Source of the DNA: DASQPA01 sp963757335
GTDB taxonomy: Bacteria > Acidobacteriota > Thermoanaerobaculia > Multivoradales > UBA5704
DNA length: 64,000 bases
NCBI GenBank assembly: GCA_963757335.1
Contig: CAVWRJ010000013.1
Coordinates: 310,001-374,000, forward strand
Reading direction: 5' to 3'
Position 1 is the stretch's first letter; each line of letters opens with the position of its first letter. Below the pieces are notes generated by a model. It was not told where the DNA came from. It was given only the letters and a program-made list of their open reading frames with translations, and did not search any database. Made by a program: the position numbers and the translations under genes. Positions 25,741 through 34,939 of this stretch are shown piece by piece.

Positions 25741-27069
25741 ATGAACGACCTCGTCCACGTCGTCGGCGCCGGCCTTGCCGGCTCGGAGTGCGCCTGGCAG
25801 CTCGCCCGGCGGGGGGTGCCGGTCGTGCTCCACGAGATGCGCCCGGTGCGCGGGACGCCGGCCCACAAGACCGACGCCTTCGCCGAGCTGGTGTGCAGCA
25901 ACTCGCTACGGAGCGACGACCCCCATCATGCCGCGGGGCTCTTGAAGCGCGAGATGGAGGAGCTCGGCTCCCTCATCATCGCCATGGCCCGCCAGGCCTC
26001 GGTGCCGGCCGGGAGCGCCCTCGCTCTCGACCGCGACCGCTTCGCCGCCCTCGTCACCGAGACCCTCTCCGCCCACCCGCTCGTCTCGGTGCGGCGCGAG
26101 GAGGTGACGGCCCTCCCGGCAGGGGCGGAAGTGGTGATCGCCACCGGCCCGCTGACCTCCGAGGCGATGTCCGCCGCTCTCGCCGGCCTCCTGGGGAGCG
26201 AGTACCTCTACTTCTACGACGCCATCGCCCCGATCGTCGAGGCCGAGAGCCTCGACATGACGAAGCTCTTCTGGCAGTCGCGCTACGGCAAGGGGGAGGG
26301 GGACGACTACCTGAACGCCCCCATGGACAGAGAGGAGTACGCCCGCTTCTACGAGGCCGTCGTCGCCGCCGAGGTGGTGGTGCCGCACGAGTTCGAGAAG
26401 GCGGTCTTCTTCGAGGGCTGCCTGCCGGTTGAGGAGATCGCCCGGCGCGGCGTCGATACTCTGCGCTACGGTCCCATGAAGCCGGTGGGCCTGACCGCTC
26501 CCGACGGCCGGCGGCCCTGGGCGGTCGTCCAGCTCCGCCAGGAGAACCTGGCGAAGAGCCAGTTCAACCTCGTGGGCTTCCAGTCGCGGATGAAGTGGGG
26601 CGAGCAGGAGCGGGTCTTTAAGCTCATCCCCGGACTTGAAAACGCCCGCTTCGAGCGCTTCGGGCAGATCCACCGGAACACCTTCGTCAACTCGCCGGTC
26701 CATCTGGACAAGCACTACCGGGTGAAGGCCGAGCCGCGGGTGCGCCTCGCCGGGCAGATCACCGGCGTCGAGGGCTACCTCGAATCGGCGGCGACCGGGC
26801 TCGCCATCGGCATCTATATAGCGCTCGCCCGGCAGGGCAGCCCGGAGCCCGAGCCGTTCCCGGAAACGACCGCCTTAGGAGCGCTCGCCCGGCACATCAC
26901 CGAGGCGGACCCCCGTCATTTCCAGCCGGCCAACATCAACTACGGCCTCTTCGCGGAGCTTCCCGGAAGGCTCAAGAAGGGCGACCGCCGCGCCGCCTAC
27001 GTGGCCCGGGCCCAGGCCGACCTCGCAATCTGGATGGAGCGGGCCGGAATCCTCGCACCGGTTTCCTGA
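25741..27069 (+). CDS. trmFO: Methylenetetrahydrofolate-tRNA-(uracil-54) methyltransferase
   Basis: A 442-residue flavoprotein that makes ribothymidine at tRNA position 54 using 5,10-methylene-THF and FAD. The dinucleotide-binding start HVVGAGLAGSECAWQLARRG is at residues 5-24. Family blocks follow: LHEMRPVRGTPAHKTDAFAE, ELVCSNSLRSDD with the catalytic-site Cys, QASVPAGSALALDRDRFA, and YFYDAIAPIVEAESLDMTKL. The C-terminus has ANINYGLFAEL, typical of the family. Length is normal. The stop TGA directly abuts the ATG of xerC, so the two are translated from one message; a trmFO-xerC-hslV order is common in several phyla. Confidence 0.97.
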   Translation: MNDLVHVVGAGLAGSECAWQLARRGVPVVLHEMRPVRGTPAHKTDAFAELVCSNSLRSDDPHHAAGLLKREMEELGSLIIAMARQASVPAGSALALDRDRFAALVTETLSAHPLVSVRREEVTALPAGAEVVIATGPLTSEAMSAALAGLLGSEYLYFYDAIAPIVEAESLDMTKLFWQSRYGKGEGDDYLNAPMDREEYARFYEAVVAAEVVVPHEFEKAVFFEGCLPVEEIARRGVDTLRYGPMKPVGLTAPDGRRPWAVVQLRQENLAKSQFNLVGFQSRMKWGEQERVFKLIPGLENARFERFGQIHRNTFVNSPVHLDKHYRVKAEPRVRLAGQITGVEGYLESAATGLAIGIYIALARQGSPEPEPFPETTALGALARHITEADPRHFQPANINYGLFAELPGRLKKGDRRAAYVARAQADLAIWMERAGILAPVS

Positions 27070-28041
27070 ATGCCACAGACCCTCCGCCGCCTCATCCACC
27101 GCTACCTCGAGCACCTGCGCGAGGAGAGGAACGCCTCCGACAACACGGTGCGGGCGTACGAGGGGGATCTCCTGCGCTTCCACGACTTCTTGAGCCAGGA
27201 GATGGTGGGGCGGGAGGGGGAGGAGATCGATCCCCAGGCGGTCGACGCCCTGGTCGTCCGCTCCTACCTCGCCTGCATGACCCGGCAGAAGCTCGAAAAG
27301 AGCAGCCAGGGCCGGGCGCTGTCGGCGATCCGCAGCCTGTTCCGCTTCGCCTGCCGCGAGGGGACCCTGGCGGCCAACCCGGCGCAGGCGGTGCGGACCC
27401 CGAAGCGGCCGCAGACCCTCCCCCGCCACCTGCGGCCCGGGGAGATCGAGACCCTGCTCGAAGCGCCTTCGGACGCCGAGCCGCTCGGCCGGCGCGACCG
27501 GGCGATCCTCGAGCTCCTCTACGCTACCGGCCTCCGGGTCTCCGAGCTCGTGGGGCTCGACTGGGGGGCGATCGACCTCTCCGCCCGGGTGCTGCGGGTG
27601 ATGGGCAAGGGGGGCAAGGAGCGGATGGTCCCCTTCGGCCGCCCGGCGCTCGCCGCGCTCCGCGGCTGGCTGGAGGTATGGGAGGGGGTGCGCGGCCCGG
27701 ACGGCGACCCGGAATCCGAGCCGGTCTTCCTGAACAGCCGCGGCGGCCGGCTGACCGACCGCTCGGTGCGGCGGGTCCTCGACCGCTACGTGGAAGCGGC
27801 GGCGATCGCGGCCGGCGTCCACCCCCACACCCTCCGCCACACCTTCGCCACCCACCTCCTGGAGAACGGTGCCGACCTCCGGGCCATCCAGGAGCTCCTC
27901 GGCCACAGCTCGATCTCGACCACCCAGAAATACACCCACCTGGAGGTCCAGCACCTCCTGGACGTCTATCGCGGCGCCCACCCGCGGGCGCGGAGCGCCG
28001 GGAATGCGGGGAATGCCGGGAATACCGGGGAGAAAGGGTGA
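27070..28041 (+). CDS. xerC: Tyrosine recombinase XerC
   Basis: A 323-residue site-specific recombinase; with XerD it resolves chromosome dimers at dif. Residues 1-95 are the SAM-like core-binding domain (LRFHDFLSQEMVG; SALSAIRSLFRFACREG). The catalytic domain holds Arg in ATGLRVSELVGLDW, Lys in RVMGKGGKERMVPFG, the HxLRH block HPHTLRHTFATHLLENGADL, a second His in LLGHSSISTTQKYTH, and the nucleophile Tyr in that last block. The protein ends with an unusual tail, GNAGNAGNTGEKG, encoded by a 9-bp tandem repeat at 28000-28026. Its stop overlaps the GTG start of the next gene. Confidence 0.95.
   Translation: MPQTLRRLIHRYLEHLREERNASDNTVRAYEGDLLRFHDFLSQEMVGREGEEIDPQAVDALVVRSYLACMTRQKLEKSSQGRALSAIRSLFRFACREGTLAANPAQAVRTPKRPQTLPRHLRPGEIETLLEAPSDAEPLGRRDRAILELLYATGLRVSELVGLDWGAIDLSARVLRVMGKGGKERMVPFGRPALAALRGWLEVWEGVRGPDGDPESEPVFLNSRGGRLTDRSVRRVLDRYVEAAAIAAGVHPHTLRHTFATHLLENGADLRAIQELLGHSSISTTQKYTHLEVQHLLDVYRGAHPRARSAGNAGNAGNTGEKG
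28000..28026 (+). repeat. 9-bp tandem repeat in the xerC 3' end
   Basis: Three units of GGGAAT(G/A)C(G/C), encoding (GNA)2GNT at the very C-terminus of XerC. It is related in design to the repeats at 43241 and 55553. Confidence 0.7.
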
Positions 28042-28595
28042 TCGGCGAGCCCCACTCTCCCAACGGCCCGCCTGGCCCTCAGGTGCTGCGCTTCCTCTGC
28101 ACCCCGGGCGGGTCGATCGCCCGCGGGCGGCGGCACCTGCGCCTCCTCCTCCTCGGGCTCGCCCTGATCCTCATCCTGGCCGGCGGCTTCGCCTGGGCGA
28201 CCGGCCGGCACTGGCCCGCCTTTCTCGCCTGGGTCCTCGCCCTGGTGCCGTGGACGGCCTGGCGGATGAGCGGCGACCTGGAGCCGGTGTGGCTCGATCT
28301 CTCGGGCGGAAAAGGCCGCGGCACCCTCCTCGTCCAGATGCGCCGCCGGCACGAGCGCTTCCCCGTCGAGGGGATCGCCGCCCGGCCGCTTGACGCTCAG
28401 GAGATCGCCCACGTCGAGGGCCTGGCGACGGCCGGCGGGATGGTCGCGGGGAGCGGCGGGTTCGACTCGCGCCTCTTGGGCGAGTTCGATCTCTATGCTA
28501 GCGACCTCGCCCATGCCGTCCTCCTGGATATCGGGGAGAGCCGGCTCGTGGTCACCCCCGACGACCCCGAGGCGTTCCTCGCCGCGCTCGCTTGA
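28038..28595 (+). CDS. Hypothetical membrane protein
   Basis: A 185-residue protein; GTG 28038 overlaps the xerC stop (GTGA), which with the codon pattern supports this start. Two closely spaced membrane helices (LRLLLLGLALILILAGGFAW and HWPAFLAWVLALVPWTAW, about residues 37-75) form a hairpin. The remaining ~110 residues are a soluble domain rich in beta strands (PVWLDLSGGKGRGTLLVQM, LGEFDLYASDLAHAVLLDIG). The layout is like bacterial PH-domain or photosystem-assembly-like membrane proteins, but there is no firm match. It lies between xerC and hslV in a head-to-tail run. Confidence 0.7.
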   Translation: MIGEPHSPNGPPGPQVLRFLCTPGGSIARGRRHLRLLLLGLALILILAGGFAWATGRHWPAFLAWVLALVPWTAWRMSGDLEPVWLDLSGGKGRGTLLVQMRRRHERFPVEGIAARPLDAQEIAHVEGLATAGGMVAGSGGFDSRLLGEFDLYASDLAHAVLLDIGESRLVVTPDDPEAFLAALA

Positions 28596-28683
28596 GCGCG
28601 CCGGAAGAGCCGTCGGAGAGCCGAGAACGCTCGAAGAGAGATATCGATCCGCTCCTCTCCCGCCCTGCTACAATCCCACCCCC

Positions 28684-29226
28684 ATGGATACGTTCTCTTC
28701 GACCACCGTCCTCCTCGTCCGTCGCGACGGCAAGGTCTGTATGGCCTGCGACGGCCAGGTGACGATGAACAACAGCACCATCGTCAAGTCCTCCGCCCGG
28801 AAGATCCGGCGGGCCGGCAAGGGCAAGGTCCTCGTCGGCTTTGCCGGCGGCACCGCCGATGCCATCGCCCTCTACACCCGTCTCGAAGCCAAGCTGGAGG
28901 AGTTCGGCGGCAACCTGGAGCGCTCCGTCGTCGAGCTCGCCAAGGACTGGCGCTCGGACCGCGCGCTGCGCCAGCTCCAGGCTGTTATGATCGCCACCGA
29001 CCAGGAGAAGAGCTTCTTCGTCTCCGGGGCTGGCGAGCTGCTCCAACCCGACGACGACGATGGCATGTTCGCCATCGGCTCGGGCGCCAACTTCGCGCTC
29101 TCCGCCGCCCGGGCGCTCCGGCGCTTCACGGAGATGCCGGCCGTCGACATCGTGCGCTCGGCAATGAAGATCGCCGCCGAGATCTGCGTCTTCACCAACG
29201 ACCATCTCATGATCGAGGAACTCTAG
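28684..29226 (+). CDS. hslV: ATP-dependent protease proteolytic subunit HslV
   Basis: A 180-residue peptidase of the HslUV two-component protease; it forms a double hexamer capped by HslU. The mature N-terminal Thr would be the first T of TTVLLVRRDGKV, preceded here by a short leader MDTFSS that must be removed. The family block usually written AGDGQVT reads ACDGQVT, with a Cys in place of Gly. GFAGGTADA and FAIGSGANFALSAARAL are canonical. The ATG at 28684 is chosen because the upstream frame reading is Arg/Ser-rich junk. hslU follows after 6 bases. Confidence 0.96.
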   Translation: MDTFSSTTVLLVRRDGKVCMACDGQVTMNNSTIVKSSARKIRRAGKGKVLVGFAGGTADAIALYTRLEAKLEEFGGNLERSVVELAKDWRSDRALRQLQAVMIATDQEKSFFVSGAGELLQPDDDDGMFAIGSGANFALSAARALRRFTEMPAVDIVRSAMKIAAEICVFTNDHLMIEEL

Positions 29227-29232
29227 GCAGCT

Positions 29233-30630
29233 ATGGCCACCCCCGTTTCCGGCCTCCCCGCGACCGACCTCCTGGCCGGGCTGGCGCTCGAGAACATGAC
29301 GCCGCGGCAGATCGTCGCCGAGCTCGACAAGTACGTCGTCGGGCAGAATCAGGCCAAGCGCGCGGTGGCGATCGCACTGCGCAACCGCTGGCGGCGCCAG
29401 CAGCTCCCGCCGGAGCTGGGCGAGGAGATCGCGCCCAAGAACATCCTCATGATCGGCCCCACCGGGGTCGGCAAGACCGAGATCGCCCGCCGGCTGGCGC
29501 GCCTCGCCAAGGCGCCCTTCCTGAAGGTCGAGGCGAGCAAGTTCACCGAGGTGGGCTACGTCGGGCGGGATGTCGAGTCGATGATCCGTGACTTGGTCGA
29601 GATCGCCGTCGGCATGGTCAAGGAGGAGAAGCGCGAGTCGGTCAAGGAGGCCGCCGCGGCGCGCGCCGAGGACCGGCTGCTCCAGCTCCTCGTGCCGCCG
29701 CGCCCGATCAGCAGCTATCTGCGCCAGGAGCAGGACGAGGAGGAGGACGACCTGGCGGCCACCCGCGAGAAGTTCCGCGACAAGCTGCGCTCGGGCGCCT
29801 TGGACGGCCGGAGCGTCGAGATCGAGGTCGACGAGGCGAGCTACCCGTCGCTCGAAATGTTCGGCCCGCAGGGGGTGGAAGAGGTCGGGATCAACATCAA
29901 GGACATGCTGCCGGGCCTCTTCGGCCGCAAGAAAAAGCAGCAGGTGAAGGTCTCCGAGGCGCGCGAGATCCTCGTCCAGCAGGAAGCCGAGAAGCTCATC
30001 GACCGCGCCCAGGTCGCCCGCGAGGCGCGCTACCGGGTCGAGCAGGGCGGCATGATCTTCCTGGACGAGATCGACAAGATCGCCGGGCGGGAGGGGAGCC
30101 GCGGGCCGGACGTGTCGCGCGAGGGGGTGCAGCGCGACCTCCTCCCCATCGTCGAGGGCACCAACGTGTCGACCAAGTACGGGATGGTGAAGACCGACCA
30201 CATCCTGTTCATCGCCGCCGGCGCCTTCCACGTCAGCAAGCCGTCGGACCTGATCCCCGAGATGCAGGGCCGCTTCCCCATCCGGGTGGAGCTCGACGCG
30301 CTCTCCGAGCAGGACTTCGTCCGCATCCTGACCGAGCCCGAGACCGCCTTGACCAAGCAGTACTCGGCGCTCCTCTCGACGGAGAGCGTGACCCTCGAAT
30401 TCACCGCGGATTCGGTGGACGAGCTCGCTCGCCTCGCCGTCGAGGTCAACTCGACGACCGAGAACATCGGCGCCCGGCGGCTGTCGACCCTCATGGAGCG
30501 CCTGCTCGACGAGGTCTCCTTCGACGCGCCGGAGATGGCGGGAGCCGCGGTCAAGGTGGACGGCGAGTACGTTAGGAAGGCTCTCGCCGGGATCGTGCAG
30601 GACCAGGACCTCTCGCGCTATGTGCTCTGA
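29233..30630 (+). CDS. hslU: ATP-dependent protease ATPase subunit HslU
   Basis: A 465-residue AAA+ unfoldase that feeds substrates into HslV. The N-terminal block MTPRQIVAELDKYVVGQNQA is followed by Walker A GPTGVGKTEIARRLA (near residue 76), the intermediate (I) domain at ~110-240, Walker B MIFLDEIDKIAGR and sensor 2 region NIGARRLSTLMERLLDEVSF. The C-terminus ends DLSRYVL, the tail that inserts into HslV to activate it. Length is normal (E. coli 443) with a slightly longer I domain. The last 11 bases overlap the next gene. Confidence 0.97.
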   Translation: MATPVSGLPATDLLAGLALENMTPRQIVAELDKYVVGQNQAKRAVAIALRNRWRRQQLPPELGEEIAPKNILMIGPTGVGKTEIARRLARLAKAPFLKVEASKFTEVGYVGRDVESMIRDLVEIAVGMVKEEKRESVKEAAAARAEDRLLQLLVPPRPISSYLRQEQDEEEDDLAATREKFRDKLRSGALDGRSVEIEVDEASYPSLEMFGPQGVEEVGINIKDMLPGLFGRKKKQQVKVSEAREILVQQEAEKLIDRAQVAREARYRVEQGGMIFLDEIDKIAGREGSRGPDVSREGVQRDLLPIVEGTNVSTKYGMVKTDHILFIAAGAFHVSKPSDLIPEMQGRFPIRVELDALSEQDFVRILTEPETALTKQYSALLSTESVTLEFTADSVDELARLAVEVNSTTENIGARRLSTLMERLLDEVSFDAPEMAGAAVKVDGEYVRKALAGIVQDQDLSRYVL

Positions 30631-31960
30631 GGTGCTCCGGCAGGTCCGGAAGCCCATCGTCTGTCTGCTGCTCCTGGCCGCCGCCGCCGGATGCGGCAAG
30701 AAGGGGCCACCGCTGCCGCCGCTCCGTTTCGTGCCGGCGCCAGCCAAGGAGCTCGTCGTCTCCCAGCAGGGGAACCGGCTCCTCCTCGCCTTCGCCTACC
30801 CCAAGCTCACCGCCGCCGGTCAGGCCCTGGGCACCGTCACCGAGGTGGACGTCTACGAGGTGGTCCGGCCGGTGCCCGCCGCGCTGCCGCTTCCGCCTCC
30901 CACGCCGCCGGTGACATCGACGACCGGGACGACCGGGACGACCGCCAAAGCTCCGGCAGCTGCGACAACTCCGCCGACCGCAGCTGCCACGCCGCCCTCG
31001 GCAGCCCCGGCGACACCTCCGGCGGCGACACCCACGGCCCCCCCGAAGGCAACGCCCGCTGCACCCGGGGCGGCGACGCCCCCAGCCGCCACCCCGGCAG
31101 CTCCTGAAACACCAGCGGTGCCGGCGGGACCGCAGCCGCTGCCCGGGCGGGAGCTCGCATCGGTGGCGAAGGTACGCCTGAAGCTCAAGGGTGCGGAGGT
31201 CGGGGCGGCCACCCAGGGCGACCGGATCGTCATCGACCTGCCGCTGCCGGAGCCCTTCCCCGACAAGGCAGAGCTGCACTACTTCACGATCAAGACCCTC
31301 GGTCCGCACGGCGACACCTCGGAATTCTCGAAGCAGGTGATCATCCAGCCCAGACCGGCACCGGCGCCGCCCGCTAAGACCACCCTCACGGCGCGCGGCG
31401 ATGGGATCGAGATCAGCTGGACCGAGCCCTCGGGCACGCTGGGGCCGGGGGGGATCGTCGGCTACAACATCTACCGGCGGGACTCCCAGGCCAAGGGCTT
31501 CGGCCCGGCGCTCCATGCCGCGGCGGCGACGGAGCGAACCTTCCTCGACACCTCGGCCCGCTTCGGCCAGAGCTACATCTACGTCGTGACGGCGGTGGCC
31601 CGGCGCGAACCGGTGATCGAGAGCTCGATCAAGACCGAGAGCGAGATCAAGTACGTGGACCGCTTCCCGCCCCCGGTGCCGCGCGAGCCCGTGGCCCTGG
31701 TCGAGTCCGGCCGGGTGCGCCTGGTCTGGCGCGGCAGCGAAGCCCCCGATCTCTCCGGCTACAAGGTCTATCGCCTCGACAGCCGGAAGGGCAGTCAGGG
31801 AAAGCCGAAGCCCGAGCTCCTGACCGCGAAGCCGATCACCGAGGTCCAGTACACCGACTCGAACGTCAAGGCGGGAGTCAGCTACACCTACCGGATCACG
31901 GCGATCGACCAGACGGGCAACGAGAGCGAGCCCGCCGAGGTCCGCGCCACCGCGCAATGA
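30620..31960 (+). CDS. Lipoprotein with fibronectin type III-like domains
   Basis: A 446-residue lipoprotein; its ATG at 30620 lies inside the end of hslU. The signal peptide ends in LLAAAAGCGKKGPPLPP, a lipobox followed by the short Gly-Lys-Lys-Gly-Pro sequence typical of LptM-like small lipoproteins. Residues ~95-175 are a Thr/Pro/Ala spacer, partly encoded by a 9-bp repeat near 30913-30945. Three beta-sandwich units follow; the last two read as Fn3 (ISWTEPSG...GYNIYRRDSQ and LVWRGSEAPDLSGYKVYRLD). The role is unknown, probably a periplasmic or surface scaffold. It overlaps dapF by 4 bases (ATGA), so the two are translationally coupled. Confidence 0.85.
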   Translation: MCSEVLRQVRKPIVCLLLLAAAAGCGKKGPPLPPLRFVPAPAKELVVSQQGNRLLLAFAYPKLTAAGQALGTVTEVDVYEVVRPVPAALPLPPPTPPVTSTTGTTGTTAKAPAAATTPPTAAATPPSAAPATPPAATPTAPPKATPAAPGAATPPAATPAAPETPAVPAGPQPLPGRELASVAKVRLKLKGAEVGAATQGDRIVIDLPLPEPFPDKAELHYFTIKTLGPHGDTSEFSKQVIIQPRPAPAPPAKTTLTARGDGIEISWTEPSGTLGPGGIVGYNIYRRDSQAKGFGPALHAAAATERTFLDTSARFGQSYIYVVTAVARREPVIESSIKTESEIKYVDRFPPPVPREPVALVESGRVRLVWRGSEAPDLSGYKVYRLDSRKGSQGKPKPELLTAKPITEVQYTDSNVKAGVSYTYRITAIDQTGNESEPAEVRATAQ

Positions 31961-32841
31961 CCTCCGGGGGCGCCAGGGCCGGGGTTGGCGGAATTGGCTT
32001 CTTCAAGCTGTCGGGAAGCGGCAATGATTTCCTCGCCCTGGCCGATCCCACCGGCCAGGCCCCGGCGCCCACCCCCGAGCAGATCCGCGCCTGGTGCCGG
32101 CGCGGTGTCTCCCTGGGGGCGGACGGGCTCTTTCTCCTCCGCCGCAGTGCCGAGGGGGAGGGCGGGCCGGTGGTCATGGAGTACTGGAACGCCGACGGCC
32201 TCCCCGCCGACCTCTGCCTGAACGGTACCCGCTGCGCCGCCCAGCTCGCCTTCCACCTCGGTTGGGCGGACGACCGGGTGCGGATCGCGACCGCTGCCGG
32301 CGAGGTCTCGGCGGTGCGGCTCGACCCGACCAGGATCGCCGTCGAGCTGTCGGCCGGTATCGGTGGCAACGCTCCGGCTCCGCGCACTGTGACTCTCGAG
32401 GCCCTCGGCCAGGCCTGGACGGGATGGGCGATCACGGTCGGCGTTCCCCACCTCGTGCTGGTCTGGCCGGAGGGTCTCAGGGCAGCGCCGGTCGTGCCGC
32501 TCGGCCGGGCCCTCCGCCTCCACGACGCCTTTGCCCCTGCCGGTACCAATGTGAGCTTCGTGCGCTTCCCGGAGGCGAACCGGCTGGAGATCCGCACCTA
32601 CGAGCGCGGGGTGGAGGACGAGACCCTCTCCTGCGGCACCGGGGTCCTCGCCGCGGCGGCGGTGGGCGTCCACCTCGGCCAGGCGAGCCTGCCGCTCGCC
32701 GTCCTCACCCAGGGGGGGTTCGAGCTCGCCGTGTCGGCAGCTCCGGCCGGCTGGTCGCTCGCCGGCGACGCCCGGATCGTGGCAGCGGGCGACCTCCTCG
32801 CCGCGGCGGAGATCGCCCCGCCGCCGCCCGCCTGGTCTTGA
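31957..32841 (+). CDS. dapF: Diaminopimelate epimerase
   Basis: A 294-residue PLP-independent epimerase that converts LL-diaminopimelate to the meso form for lysine and peptidoglycan. The first catalytic Cys is in DLCLNGTRCAAQLAFHLG, where most family members have NGARC. The second is in DETLSCGTGVLAAAAVG. The N-terminal FFKLSGSGNDFLALADP and the middle AGTNVSFVRF match the family. Length is normal. It starts by overlapping the lipoprotein stop. A 93-base gap with no feature follows. Confidence 0.94.
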   Translation: MTSGGARAGVGGIGFFKLSGSGNDFLALADPTGQAPAPTPEQIRAWCRRGVSLGADGLFLLRRSAEGEGGPVVMEYWNADGLPADLCLNGTRCAAQLAFHLGWADDRVRIATAAGEVSAVRLDPTRIAVELSAGIGGNAPAPRTVTLEALGQAWTGWAITVGVPHLVLVWPEGLRAAPVVPLGRALRLHDAFAPAGTNVSFVRFPEANRLEIRTYERGVEDETLSCGTGVLAAAAVGVHLGQASLPLAVLTQGGFELAVSAAPAGWSLAGDARIVAAGDLLAAAEIAPPPPAWS

Positions 32842-32934
32842 CCCGCTCGTCGCAGGTTTCTCCGATCCGTTACAATAAGCCCCGGCCGGAGCCCGGCCGC
32901 ATCTTTGCAGAGATTGCGGGGCGAGTGAGAGTGT

Positions 32935-33660
32935 GTGAGTGAGATGACGAGCGTACCCCCACGCGTCGCGGCCATCGTGCCCGCCTACAACGAGCAGGAG
33001 ACCCTGGCCGAGGTCCTGACCGTCCTCGCGTCCACCTCCCGGATCGACGAGATCCTCGTGGTCTCCGACGGCTCGACCGACCGGACGGTCGAGATCGCCC
33101 GTTCCCGCGGCTTCAAGACCATCCACCTGCGCCAGAACCAGGGCAAGGGGACGGCCATGGCGGTGGGCGTGGCGCACACCGACGCGCCGATCCTCGTTTT
33201 CGTCGACGGCGACATCCTGAACCTCACCCACGAGATGCTCGAAGAGCTCATCCAGCCGGTGCTCGAAGGCCGCTCCGAGATGAACGTCGGCATCCGCAAC
33301 CGCGGCTCGCTCTTGAACACCATCCACGTCCACTTCGGCCCCCTGCTCTCGGGCATCCGCTGCTTGAAGCGCGAGGTCTTCGAGGCGGTTCCCGAGGAGG
33401 ACGTCGAAGGCTTCGCCATCGAGACCGGTCTCAACTGGGCCTGTCGCCAACTTAAGGGCCGGATCACGACGACCGTCTTCTTCCACCTGAAGCACCTGGT
33501 GAAGGAGAAGAAGCGCGGCCTGGTCCAGGGTTCGCGGGCGCGCTTCGAGATGTTCGCCGCCGTTTTCCGCGCCTACCTCCATCTGGTCTTCCGCCCACCC
33601 GGCCTGGGCCGCGCCGGCACCCCACGGCTCGCTACGGAGCTCGAGTACAGCAACTTCTAG
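32935..33660 (+). CDS. Family 2 glycosyltransferase
   Basis: A 241-residue GT-A enzyme. AAIVPAYNEQETLAEVLTVL and EILVVSDGSTDRTVEIARS form the nucleotide-sugar site; VFVDGDI supplies the metal-binding acidic motif. The C-terminal part, GPLLSGIRCLKREVFEAVPE and FAIETGLNWACRQLKG, resembles glucosyl-3-phosphoglycerate synthase-like or dolichol-phosphate mannosyltransferase-like proteins. There is no membrane helix. The start may be GTG 32935 or the ATG 9 bases later. It precedes tyrS by 11 bases. It is related to the broken gene at 18243. Confidence 0.88.
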   Translation: MSEMTSVPPRVAAIVPAYNEQETLAEVLTVLASTSRIDEILVVSDGSTDRTVEIARSRGFKTIHLRQNQGKGTAMAVGVAHTDAPILVFVDGDILNLTHEMLEELIQPVLEGRSEMNVGIRNRGSLLNTIHVHFGPLLSGIRCLKREVFEAVPEEDVEGFAIETGLNWACRQLKGRITTTVFFHLKHLVKEKKRGLVQGSRARFEMFAAVFRAYLHLVFRPPGLGRAGTPRLATELEYSNF

Positions 33661-33671
33661 CGCATCTGCCC

Positions 33672-34904
33672 ATGGCCGACTCCAACGTTCCCTCGTTTCC
33701 CCCGGTCGACGAGCAGATCGATCTGCTCCGGCGCGGCGCCGTCGACCTGGTCGACGAGGCGCAGCTCCGGGCCAAGCTCGAACGCTCGGCGAAGACCGGC
33801 ACGCCGCTCACGGTCAAGACCGGCTTCGACCCCTCCTCGCCCGACCTCCACCTGGGACACACGGTGCTGCTCCGCAAGATGAAGCATTTCCAGGATCTCG
33901 GGCATCGGGTGGTCTTCCTGATCGGCGGCTTCACGGCGCGGATCGGCGACCCGACAGGCAAGAAGGCCACTCGGCCGCAGCTCGACGAGGGGGAGGTCGC
34001 GGCCAACGCGGCGACCTACCTGCGCCAGGTCTACCGCGTCCTCGACCGGAAGAAGACGGTCGTCGACGACAACAACCGCTGGCTGGGCGCCCTGGGCTCC
34101 GCCGGAATCGTGCGTCTCGCCGGCCGCTACACCCTGGCCCGCATGATGGAGCGCGAGGACTTCCGCACCCGCTTCGCGGAGAACCAACCGATCCACCTGC
34201 ACGAGCTGCTCTATCCGCTCGCCCAGGGGTACGACTCGATCGCCCTCAAAGCCGATGTCGAGCTCGGCGGCCACGACCAGATCTTCAACCTCCTCGTCGG
34301 GCGCGATCTGATGAAGGAGGAGGGTTTGGCACCGCAGGTGGTGCTCACCGTACCGCTCCTCGTGGGTCTCGACGGCAGCGAGAAGATGTCGAAGAGCCTG
34401 GGCAACGCCATCGCGGTCGAGGACACGCCGAAGGAGATGTTCGGCAAGACGATGTCGATCCCCGACACCCTGATGTGGGACTGGTACCTGCTCCTGACCG
34501 ATCTCTCCCAGGAGGAGATCGCCCGGCGCAGAGACGAGCTCGCGGCCGGCCGGCTCCACCCCAGAGAGGCCAAGGTGGAGCTCGCCCGGCGGCTCGTCGC
34601 CCAGTTCCACGGCGAAGCGGAGGCGGCCGCGGCAGCAGCGGAATTCGACCGCGTCTTCGCCGGTGGCGGGGTGCCCGACGAAGTGGAGGAGATCGCTTTA
34701 GAAGGCGCCTGGAGCCTGGGGAAGCTCCTCGCCACGGCCGGCCTCGCGGCGAGCAACGGCGAGGCCCGCCGCCTGCTTATCCAGGGGGCGGTGAGCGTCG
34801 ACGGCGAGCGGGTCGACGATCCGCACCGGGAGCTGGCGCCCCGGCCCGAGGGCTACCTCGTGAAGGTCGGCAAGCGCCGCTTCGCACGCGTCCGGCTCAC
34901 CTGA
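33672..34904 (+). CDS. tyrS: Tyrosyl-tRNA synthetase
   Basis: A 410-residue class I synthetase of the TyrRZ-like branch. The HIGH motif is HLGH in PSSPDLHLGHTVLLRKMKHF; the KMSKS motif is exact in DGSEKMSKSLGNAI. An S4 RNA-binding domain ends the protein (AASNGEARRLLIQGAVSVDG). All parts expected for a functional enzyme are present. The gene lies head-to-tail after the glycosyltransferase and 35 bases before an ApbE-like gene. Confidence 0.96.
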   Translation: MADSNVPSFPPVDEQIDLLRRGAVDLVDEAQLRAKLERSAKTGTPLTVKTGFDPSSPDLHLGHTVLLRKMKHFQDLGHRVVFLIGGFTARIGDPTGKKATRPQLDEGEVAANAATYLRQVYRVLDRKKTVVDDNNRWLGALGSAGIVRLAGRYTLARMMEREDFRTRFAENQPIHLHELLYPLAQGYDSIALKADVELGGHDQIFNLLVGRDLMKEEGLAPQVVLTVPLLVGLDGSEKMSKSLGNAIAVEDTPKEMFGKTMSIPDTLMWDWYLLLTDLSQEEIARRRDELAAGRLHPREAKVELARRLVAQFHGEAEAAAAAAEFDRVFAGGGVPDEVEEIALEGAWSLGKLLATAGLAASNGEARRLLIQGAVSVDGERVDDPHRELAPRPEGYLVKVGKRRFARVRLT

Positions 34905-34939
34905 AGGCTCTTTGGGTCCATAATGGGTGCGGCCTCCTC

